Source of the DNA: Chryseobacterium daecheongense | GTDB taxonomy: Bacteria; Bacteroidota; Bacteroidia; Flavobacteriales; Weeksellaceae | Assembly: GCA_027920525.1 (NCBI GenBank) | Contig: CP115858.1 | Span: 1 to 64,000, forward strand | DNA length: 64,000 nt | Direction: 5' to 3' | Shown: positions 54,771-62,257 of the stretch, piece after piece | How the letters are laid out: each line of letters begins with the position of its first letter | Numbering within the stretch: the stretch's first letter is position 1 | Notes under the pieces: model-generated | Database searches by the model: none | What the model saw: only the letters and a program-made list of their open reading frames with translations | What the model was told of the DNA's origin: nothing | Translations under genes and position numbers: made by a program

Positions 54771-57305
54771 ATGATACATGACCAACGCGCAGAGAAATTC
54801 AGGCAGATTGTAGAAAATAAATTCCAGATCTACAATTCATTATTTATGAGTTTGCCTTATGATAAAATGACCAATATCGGGATGTTACTCCCATTTTTAT
54901 ACGAAGAAAGCAAAAACGGTTACGAGGCCGGAAAGACCCCTGAAGAAATCGTAGAGGAGTTTTTTAAAAGCCATACCGACCTGCATACTGAGGAACAGAA
55001 ACTGGAATTGCTTTTTAAAATCATACAATATATCGAAAGGCAGGTAGTTTTATTTGACAGTATTGAAGATGCTGCCTTTCCGAATCTACATTCGGAGAGC
55101 GATAATGGAACGGTAACCAATCTTTTTGAGCGCTCCCAGCAGGATCATAAACTTGAAAAAGTTCGTGAAAAGTTGAGGGATTTTACAGTAAAGGTTGTGT
55201 TCACCGCTCACCCTACACAATTTTATCCAAGTTCTGTACAGAGGATCATTCAGGATTTAAGGTCAGCGATTACCACTGATTCTGTTACCAATATTGATAT
55301 GCTTCTTCAGCAGCTGGGAAAAACTCCTTTTGTTAATAAAGAAAAACCGACTCCTATTGATGAGGCATTGAGTATCATTTCCTATTTACGCTATGTGTAT
55401 TACGATACCATCGGTGAATTGTTTACCAAGATCAGAAAAACATTCGGAAACGGACATTTTCATTTGCATGAAGATATCATACAGCTTGGTTTTTGGCCGG
55501 GAGGAGACCGGGATGGTAACCCTTTTGTAACGGCTGATGTTACCAAAAGAGTCGCTGAAGAACTTCGTTCTGCAATTTTAAAATCTTATTACAGCCATTT
55601 AAAATTTATCAGAAGACGTTTAAGTTTCAGAGGCGTGTCGGAAGTTTTACAACAGCTTAATGATGAATTGTATGCGGCTATTTTTAATAACCACAAAATT
55701 ACCACTGAAGATATTCTGAAAAGGGCAGATGAAGCAGAACATATTCTTATACGGGAACATAACTCATTATTTTTAGATCTTCTCGTGAATTTCAAAGACC
55801 GGGTTAAAATTTTCGGGACCCATTTCGCCACATTAGATATTCGTCAGGACAGCAGGATTCATCAGCAGGTTATAGATGAAGTTTTTGCAAAATTATATGG
55901 AGATCAGGAAGCCGATCATAATGAAAAATTCAACCGATTAATTCAGGATTCTAAAACAGTTAAGGCTGATGATTTTGAAGGCATTGTAAAGGATACTTTG
56001 CTTACGGTTTCAGAAGTTGCTGAAATTCAGCAATTGAATGGTATGAGGGGAATGAACCGTTATATTATATCCAACTCCGATGCTGTGAAAGATGTGATGA
56101 ATGTATATGCATTTTTCAAAATTTGCGGTTATCAGGAAGAAAATATCAATATGGACATTGTTCCTTTGTTTGAAACCATGGAAGGGCTTGATAATGCTGA
56201 AAAGGTAATGAAAGAACTTTACGAAAATCCGGTTTATAAAAAACATCTTGAAAAAAGAGGTAATCAGCAGACCATTATGCTGGGCTTTTCCGATGGAACA
56301 AAGGACGGTGGGTATTTGAAGGCCAACTGGGAGATTTACAAGGCTAAAGAAGTTCTTACTAAACTTTCCGAACAAAGAGGGATCAAAGTAGTATTTTTTG
56401 ATGGAAGGGGAGGACCTCCGGCCAGAGGAGGGGGCAAGACCCATGATTTTTATGCTTCTCAGGGAAATACCATTGCCAATAATAAAATTGAGCTAACCAT
56501 TCAGGGACAAACTATAACCAGTATTTTTGGAAATAAAGAGCAGGCAAAATACAATTTTGAGCAGCTATTAACCGCGGGAGTGGAAAATGATGTATTTAAA
56601 AACTCTAAAAAAGACCTTACTGAAAAAGAAAGAAAGCTGATCAGTGAGCTGGCAGAGATCAGTTATAAAAAATATTCCGATCTGAAAGCACATCCGATGT
56701 TCGTTCCGTACTTGCAGGAAATGAGTACATTGGAATACTATGGTAAAACGAATATTGGAAGCCGTCCATCAAAACGAGGAAACGGGAACGAATTGAAATT
56801 CGAAGACCTAAGGGCTATTCCATTTGTGGGTTCGTGGTCCCAGCTGAAGCAGAATGTGCCGGGATTTTTTGGTTTTGGTTTTGCCATGGAGGAAATGAAA
56901 AAGCAGGGAAGGTTTGAAGAAGTAAGAGAATTATACAAAGGTTCGGACTTCTTTAAAACTTTAGTTTTAAACTCTATGATGAGTATGAATAAATCTTATT
57001 TCCCGCTTACTTACTATATTAAAAACAATCCGAAATTCGGAGCATTCTGGAATGTGCTCTTTGAAGAATATAACCTTTCAAAAGATATCATGCTTGAACT
57101 TACCGGATTTACCATGCTTCAGGAAGAAGATCCATTGTCAAGAAAATCTGTAAAGATCCGCGAAAAGATTGTATTACCTTTGTTAAGCATCCAGCAATAT
57201 GCTTTAATGAAGATCCAGAAAGGAGAAGGGAACAAAGAAGCTTATGAAAAGCTGGTAACAAGATCATTGTTTGGAAATATTAATGCGAGTAGAAACTCAG
57301 CTTAG
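54771..57305 (+). CDS. ppc: Phosphoenolpyruvate carboxylase
   Basis: Carboxylates PEP with bicarbonate to oxaloacetate, refilling the TCA cycle. In the 844-residue protein the catalytic His is in VVFTAHPTQFYPSS (about 144-157), followed by GFWPGGDRDGNPFVT, FGTHFATLDIRQDS, MLGFSDGTKDGGY and FDGRGGPPARGGGKTHDF, the mobile Gly-Arg loop. The C-terminus, NINASRNSA, departs from the QNTG end that is nearly universal in PEPC and contributes to the active site. It is shorter than the E. coli enzyme (883), a difference mainly at the N-terminus. Confidence 0.96.
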   Translation: MIHDQRAEKFRQIVENKFQIYNSLFMSLPYDKMTNIGMLLPFLYEESKNGYEAGKTPEEIVEEFFKSHTDLHTEEQKLELLFKIIQYIERQVVLFDSIEDAAFPNLHSESDNGTVTNLFERSQQDHKLEKVREKLRDFTVKVVFTAHPTQFYPSSVQRIIQDLRSAITTDSVTNIDMLLQQLGKTPFVNKEKPTPIDEALSIISYLRYVYYDTIGELFTKIRKTFGNGHFHLHEDIIQLGFWPGGDRDGNPFVTADVTKRVAEELRSAILKSYYSHLKFIRRRLSFRGVSEVLQQLNDELYAAIFNNHKITTEDILKRADEAEHILIREHNSLFLDLLVNFKDRVKIFGTHFATLDIRQDSRIHQQVIDEVFAKLYGDQEADHNEKFNRLIQDSKTVKADDFEGIVKDTLLTVSEVAEIQQLNGMRGMNRYIISNSDAVKDVMNVYAFFKICGYQEENINMDIVPLFETMEGLDNAEKVMKELYENPVYKKHLEKRGNQQTIMLGFSDGTKDGGYLKANWEIYKAKEVLTKLSEQRGIKVVFFDGRGGPPARGGGKTHDFYASQGNTIANNKIELTIQGQTITSIFGNKEQAKYNFEQLLTAGVENDVFKNSKKDLTEKERKLISELAEISYKKYSDLKAHPMFVPYLQEMSTLEYYGKTNIGSRPSKRGNGNELKFEDLRAIPFVGSWSQLKQNVPGFFGFGFAMEEMKKQGRFEEVRELYKGSDFFKTLVLNSMMSMNKSYFPLTYYIKNNPKFGAFWNVLFEEYNLSKDIMLELTGFTMLQEEDPLSRKSVKIREKIVLPLLSIQQYALMKIQKGEGNKEAYEKLVTRSLFGNINASRNSA

Positions 57306-57342
57306 CAAAGGATCTCAAAACTATAATAATTAATCTAGTTAT

Positions 57343-57375
57343 AACAAAGGCCACTCAATTTGAGTGGCCTTTGTT
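57343..57375. terminator. Bidirectional terminator between ppc and the subtilase gene
   Basis: AACAAAGGCCACTCAA and TTGAGTGGCCTTTGTT form a near-perfect 15- to 16-bp palindrome. It ends at the stop codon of the minus-strand gene. Confidence 0.9.
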
Positions 57376-58979
57376 TATTCTTTTATAAATTTCTCATAAT
57401 ATGATTTATCTTTTGTCTGAATCTTAAGGTAATAGGTACCTTTCGGAAAATGTTCAACTTTAATCGATTTTTGCTGGTTACTCCGGATGATGAGCCTACC
57501 CAGGTTATCATAAACTTCCAATGCAATAACATCTGCTTCTGATGCGACATTCAGAATGCTTTTAACAGGATTTGGAAATATAGCAACTTTGTGCTTTTTT
57601 ACTGCTTCGGAAGTGTTTAAAGTTCCATTATAGAAGTTTCCGAAATTAAGAACCCCATAACCCATCTGATCTATGTAGGAAGGATATAATGAGGCCGTTT
57701 GTCGTAATTTGTTTTTCATCAGATCTCGGTTCATATTGGAAAAAGCCTGAATTAAGCAAGCTACTCCACCTGCAGCAATTGGTGTTGCAATTGAGGTTCC
57801 TGTAGCAGAAGTTATTGAATTATTGAAAACAGTAGCAGATGCAGTACCTCTTGTACTGCCGTCTGGCTTTATTACACCCAACGCATTAGGCCCGAAAGAT
57901 GAAAATCCGGATGAGATTCCGGAAGAATCTACTGAGCCTATCGTAAACACCTGGGGATTATCTGCAGGAGTGCTGATATAATGCCAGGGAAGCTGTCCCG
58001 AGTTTCCTGCTGCAATTAATACAAAAATACCTTTGGTTGTTGCAATCCCGGCGGCTCTGGCTATAAAAGATGTGCTTCCATTCATATCAGAATACTGATA
58101 ATTATATCGTGTATCATCAAATGTGGTATATCCCAGAGATGTAGTAATAAGGTCGACCCCTTTTCGATCAGCTTCCTCTGCTGCTTCAATCCAGTATAAT
58201 TCTTCTTCAGGAATTTCTATAAGGGAATTTTCGCTGCGGTAAAGATAGAAATCAGCATCAGGTGCCGAACCGACAAATATATCCTGAATATAACCTCCAA
58301 TTGCACCTAAAACAACAGAGCCATGGACATTGAGTGAGGGGTTATAAATATCATTCGTTTTAGTAACAAAATCAAACCCTCCCTTTATTTTATTATTGGT
58401 CCATAATCTGGCAAAAGCAGAGCCTGTGTTTACTGTCGGAAATCCGGTGTCTATAACTGCGATGGTTACACCATTTCCCGTAAAGCCTGCAAGATGAAGA
58501 GGTCTTAGATTGATCTGATCAATTTGTTCTGAGCCTGAACCATAATCAAATGTGGTCAGGTTTTTATTTGTATTGTCAAAATTTTCCCATTTATTAGGGT
58601 TGGTCTGTTTGGTCCCTGCAGAAGCATTTCTTGCAAAACTTTCTACCGACTGGACATAGGGTTGTGACTGAAGTGCTGCAATCTGGGCTGAAGTAGCATT
58701 TACGGCTACTCCGTTAAGCCATTTTGAGTAATCGGTAACTGTAAAACCAAGGTTTTGGATATTCTGAATATAAGATTGCTCAATGGGAGCATCCTGATCA
58801 TTCAGGGGAATTCCCAAAGCCGTGCGTCTGTTCAATGATTTCTGGCTAAGCTCAGAAAGGGGATTAGCATAAAATGCTGACTTATTAGGCTTATCAGTGA
58901 AATACACGAATACCAGTGCTGTTTGTGCAAAAGCCAGAGAGTAACCGGTTAAGAAACAAAAGAGTAGAGTTTTCTTCAT
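57375..58979 (-). CDS. Secreted S8 family serine protease with T9SS sorting domain
   Basis: A 534-residue subtilase exported by the type IX system. After a signal peptide (1-19, LAFAQ) there is an I9-like propeptide region (about 20-125). The triad is D177 (VTIAVIDTGFP), H219 (LNVHGSVVLG) and S396 (SATGTSIATP), with oxyanion N326 (IAAGNSGQ). Residues about 462-534 are a type A T9SS C-terminal domain (VAIFPNPVKSILNV...YYLKIQTKDKSYYEKFI). The catalytic domain resembles Bacteroidota cell-surface subtilases; the substrate is unknown. Confidence 0.94.
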   Translation of the reverse strand: MKKTLLFCFLTGYSLAFAQTALVFVYFTDKPNKSAFYANPLSELSQKSLNRRTALGIPLNDQDAPIEQSYIQNIQNLGFTVTDYSKWLNGVAVNATSAQIAALQSQPYVQSVESFARNASAGTKQTNPNKWENFDNTNKNLTTFDYGSGSEQIDQINLRPLHLAGFTGNGVTIAVIDTGFPTVNTGSAFARLWTNNKIKGGFDFVTKTNDIYNPSLNVHGSVVLGAIGGYIQDIFVGSAPDADFYLYRSENSLIEIPEEELYWIEAAEEADRKGVDLITTSLGYTTFDDTRYNYQYSDMNGSTSFIARAAGIATTKGIFVLIAAGNSGQLPWHYISTPADNPQVFTIGSVDSSGISSGFSSFGPNALGVIKPDGSTRGTASATVFNNSITSATGTSIATPIAAGGVACLIQAFSNMNRDLMKNKLRQTASLYPSYIDQMGYGVLNFGNFYNGTLNTSEAVKKHKVAIFPNPVKSILNVASEADVIALEVYDNLGRLIIRSNQQKSIKVEHFPKGTYYLKIQTKDKSYYEKFIKE

Positions 58980-59065
58980 GGAGTTATTTTGTATAAAGGT
59001 AAAACAAAATCAATAAAATTTTTGAATGGATTTTAAATTCCTTATTTTTACGGAAATATTTATTT

Positions 59066-60190
59066 ATGAAAAAAATTCAGATGGTTGACTTGCAAAGTCA
59101 GTATTACAAGATAAAGAATGATGTAGATAATGCAGTATTAAATGTAATGGATTCTGCGGCTTTTATAAACGGCCCAGAAGTGAAGTCCTTCCAGAATGAA
59201 TTGGAATCTTATTTAGACGTAAAGCATGTTATTCCTTGTGCAAACGGAACTGATGCTTTACAGATTGCTTTGATGGCTTTAGACCTTAAAGAAGGAGATG
59301 AGGTGATCACTGCTGATTTTACTTTTGCAGCTACTGTAGAAGTTATTCATTTATTGAAACTTAAATCTGTTTTGGTAGATGTAGATTACGATACATTCAC
59401 AATTTCTACGGAACAGATTAAAAAAGCAATTACTCCAAGAACGAAAGCGATCATTCCCGTACACATTTTCGGACAATGTGCTAATATGGAAGAAATTCTG
59501 AAAATTGCTGAAGAGAATAACTTATTCGTTATTGAAGACAATGCGCAAGCAATTGGTTCAGACTATACGTTTTCCGATGGAACTGTAAAACAGGCAGGTA
59601 CGATGTCTACGGTAGGTACCACTTCATTCTTTCCTTCTAAAAATTTAGGTTGCTATGGAGACGGAGGAGCTATCTTTACCAATAACGATGAACTGGCACA
59701 CCGTTTAAGAGGAATTGTTAATCATGGAATGTATGAAAGGTACTATCATGATGAAGTAGGAGTGAACTCTCGCTTAGACAGTATTCAGGCTGCTATTTTA
59801 AGGAAAAAACTTCCTAATCTTGATTCCTATAATGAAGCGAGAAGAAAAGCTGCTGATTATTACGATGAGGCTTTTGCAGGAAACCCAAACATATTAACAC
59901 CAAAAAGAGCCGAAAACACAACCCACGTATTTCATCAGTATACTTTAAGAATAGTAAACGGAAAACGTAATGAGTTACAAAAATTCCTTGCAGAAAAAGA
60001 AATTCCTGCGATGATCTATTATCCGGTAGCATTAAGAAAGCAAAAAGCTTATTTCCAGGAAAGTAATGATGCAGATTTTGTAAATACGGATAAATTATTG
60101 GATCAGGTGATTTCTCTTCCGATGCATACAGAATTGGATGAAGAACAGTTGAAGTATATTACGGATGCTGTGCTTGAATTTATGGGATAG
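59066..60190 (+). CDS. DegT/DnrJ/EryC1/StrS family aminotransferase
   Basis: A 374-residue PLP enzyme that aminates a keto-sugar nucleotide. The Schiff-base lysine is K192 in TTSFFPSKNLGCYGDGGAI. Other signatures are CANGTDALQIALMAL (58-72), PVHIFGQCANMEEIL and IEDNAQAIGSDY (about 155-167). The C-terminus has HVFHQYTLR and IMIYYPVALRKQKAY-type elements found in WbpE/ArnB-like members. The neighbouring galE and cytidylyltransferase genes indicate surface polysaccharide or lipid A sugar formation. One base separates it from the next ORF. Confidence 0.93.
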   Translation: MKKIQMVDLQSQYYKIKNDVDNAVLNVMDSAAFINGPEVKSFQNELESYLDVKHVIPCANGTDALQIALMALDLKEGDEVITADFTFAATVEVIHLLKLKSVLVDVDYDTFTISTEQIKKAITPRTKAIIPVHIFGQCANMEEILKIAEENNLFVIEDNAQAIGSDYTFSDGTVKQAGTMSTVGTTSFFPSKNLGCYGDGGAIFTNNDELAHRLRGIVNHGMYERYYHDEVGVNSRLDSIQAAILRKKLPNLDSYNEARRKAADYYDEAFAGNPNILTPKRAENTTHVFHQYTLRIVNGKRNELQKFLAEKEIPAMIYYPVALRKQKAYFQESNDADFVNTDKLLDQVISLPMHTELDEEQLKYITDAVLEFMG

Positions 60191-60191
60191 A

Positions 60192-60653
60192 ATGAAAAAA
60201 AGATTATTCAAATATAAGTGGTTAAATGCTCTTGTAATTGTATTCAATTTTTGTATACTTTTTATATTTGGTTTTACCACTTTTGATGTTTATAATCTTT
60301 TTAAAAGTGAGTCTGATAGCATTTCCAGTGGAAAATATTTTGCGCTGTTGATCTTAGCATTTGGCTTTTTATTTAGCTTTGTAAGCTTAATCCTGGTTTT
60401 GTTAAAATTATCGAAAAGTTTATTTTTTTTAAACTTATTTTACGGACTTCTTATTGTAATGTTTTTAGGGGTTTTGACTACTGTGTTTATACAAGAATTT
60501 GGTAAGATGGAAGAAGATATTCCTTTATTTGAATATGTAATGTTGTTTGGATTTATTTGTGTTACAACATGGCTGATCATACTAATTAACAAGTACAGAT
60601 ATAAAGAGGTAAAATGTGATAACATTGAATTTATAGGACAAAAAGAAGAATAA
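60192..60653 (+). CDS. Hypothetical membrane protein in the sugar-nucleotide group
   Basis: A 153-residue protein; the ATG at 60192, one base after the DegT stop, is preferred to an in-frame start inside the DegT gene. It opens MKKRLFKYKWLNALVIVFN and has four hydrophobic helices (about 12-33, 47-69, 78-102 and 116-137). No family recognised. Position between the aminotransferase and galE suggests it is translated with them; function unknown. Confidence 0.7.
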   Translation: MKKRLFKYKWLNALVIVFNFCILFIFGFTTFDVYNLFKSESDSISSGKYFALLILAFGFLFSFVSLILVLLKLSKSLFFLNLFYGLLIVMFLGVLTTVFIQEFGKMEEDIPLFEYVMLFGFICVTTWLIILINKYRYKEVKCDNIEFIGQKEE

Positions 60654-60673
60654 AAATCAAAACATAAACATAA

Positions 60674-61699
60674 ATGGCAATACTCGTAACCGGAGGTCTT
60701 GGATATATAGGTTCCCATACCGTAGTGGAATTACTTAATAATAACTTTGATGTTGTTATTGTAGATGATTTGTCTAACTCTGAAAGATTTATTTTAAATA
60801 ATATAGAAGAGATTACCGGAAAGAAACCTGTTTTTTATCCCTTTGATCTAAAAAGAAAGGAGCTTTTAAGTCAGGTTTTTGATGCTCATCAGATTGACGG
60901 ATGTATCAACTTTGCTGCTTCTAAGGCAGTTGGCGAAAGTCAGGTTATACCTGTTGATTATTATGAGAATAATTTATTTTCTCTGATCAATATTCTTCAG
61001 GAATTTAAAAAGAGAGATCTCTCTAATTTTATTTTCAGTTCTTCATGTACGGTTTACGGGCAGGCGGATGTAATGCCCATTGATGAAAATACCCCATTAA
61101 AAATGCCGGAGAGTGTTTATGGTAAAACTAAACAAATGGGTGAAGAGATCCTTAAAGATTTTGCCAATGCATATAAAAGAAAGATTTCCTTATTAAGATA
61201 TTTCAATCCTATTGGAGCACATCCTTCGGGTAAATTAGGCGAATTGCCTATTGGAGTTCCAAATAATCTTGTTCCTTATGTGATGCAGACGGCAGCAGGA
61301 ATTCGTGAAAAATTAAATATTTGGGGGAATGATTACGACACGGAGGACGGAACACCAATCCGCGATTACATTTATGTTGTTGATCTTGCAAAGGCTCATG
61401 TTGCAGCATTAAAAAAATTAATGTCAGATTCTAGTAACAATACCGTTATTGATATTTATAATTTAGGAACCGGAAAAGGATTCTCAGTTTTAGAAGTGGT
61501 GGATGCTTTTGAAATGGCAAATAATGTGAAGGTTGCTTATCAGATCTGTGATAGAAGAGAGGGAGATATTACGGTTGCATATGCCAATGCTGACAAAGCT
61601 GAACATGAACTTGGATGGAAGGCTGAAACCAGTTTGCAGGAAGCATTAAAAACGGTTTGGGAATGGCAAAAATATCTGAAGTCAAGAAATTTAAATTAA
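60674..61699 (+). CDS. galE: UDP-glucose 4-epimerase
   Basis: NAD-dependent short-chain epimerase that interconverts UDP-glucose and UDP-galactose. The 341-residue protein has the Rossmann loop VTGGLGYIGSHTVVELL (5-21), NFAASKAVGESQVIP, catalytic Ser in FSSSCTVYGQADVMP and the YGKTKQ Tyr-Lys pair (about 149-154). The GTPIRDYIYVVDLAKAH sequence near residue 226 is the GalE signature. It is 20 bp after the membrane protein gene. Confidence 0.96.
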   Translation: MAILVTGGLGYIGSHTVVELLNNNFDVVIVDDLSNSERFILNNIEEITGKKPVFYPFDLKRKELLSQVFDAHQIDGCINFAASKAVGESQVIPVDYYENNLFSLINILQEFKKRDLSNFIFSSSCTVYGQADVMPIDENTPLKMPESVYGKTKQMGEEILKDFANAYKRKISLLRYFNPIGAHPSGKLGELPIGVPNNLVPYVMQTAAGIREKLNIWGNDYDTEDGTPIRDYIYVVDLAKAHVAALKKLMSDSSNNTVIDIYNLGTGKGFSVLEVVDAFEMANNVKVAYQICDRREGDITVAYANADKAEHELGWKAETSLQEALKTVWEWQKYLKSRNLN

Positions 61700-61776
61700 A
61701 TGATTAACAAAATATTTCTCTATGAAAGGAATTAAATAAAAGATTTCTATCTTAGTGAAGTTTTAAATAGACTAAT

Positions 61777-62223
61777 ATGAAAACAGAAAAAATAGGGATT
61801 ACATTCTCTTCATTTGACTTACTTCATGCGGGACATATAAAAATGTTAGAAGAAGCAAAAACCGTTTGTGATTATCTGATTGTAGGTTTACAGATTGACC
61901 CCTCCCATGATCGCCCTAATAAAAATAAGCCTACTCAGACCATTGTAGAAAGATATATTCAGCTTAAGGCAGTGAGTGCTGTAGATGAAATCATTCCTTA
62001 CTATACAGAAGAAGATCTGGAAGACATTTTGAAATCTTTTGTAATAGACGTAAGAATTATTGGAGACGATTATATGGACCGTGATTTTACAGGAAAAAAA
62101 TACTGCGAGCAAAAAGGAATAGAAATTTATTATAATAAAAGGGACCACCGGTTTTCCTCCAGCGATTTAAGAAAAAGAATTTTCGAAGCGGAGAAAAGTA
62201 AAGTACCCGTAAATGCAAAATAA
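61777..62223 (+). CDS. Nucleotidyltransferase, glycerol-3-phosphate cytidylyltransferase-like
   Basis: A 148-residue protein of the HxGH nucleotidyltransferase superfamily: GITFSSFDLLHAGHIKMLEEAK (7-28) and RFSSSDLRKRI (about 127-137), which stands for the RTxGISTT motif of TagD-type enzymes. The short single domain suits glycerol-3-phosphate or sugar-phosphate cytidylyl transfer. It lies 77 bp after galE and probably makes an activated precursor for the envelope. Confidence 0.88.
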   Translation: MKTEKIGITFSSFDLLHAGHIKMLEEAKTVCDYLIVGLQIDPSHDRPNKNKPTQTIVERYIQLKAVSAVDEIIPYYTEEDLEDILKSFVIDVRIIGDDYMDRDFTGKKYCEQKGIEIYYNKRDHRFSSSDLRKRIFEAEKSKVPVNAK

Positions 62224-62254
62224 AAAATCCCGATTAATAATCGGGATTTTTTTT
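62222..62254. terminator. Bidirectional terminator between the cytidylyltransferase and receptor genes
   Basis: A perfect 15-bp stem, A6-TCCCGATTA and TAATCGGGA-T6, with a 1-nt centre, overlapping the stop of the plus-strand gene and lying 4 bp from that of the minus-strand gene. Confidence 0.93.
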
Positions 62255-62257
62255 GTA

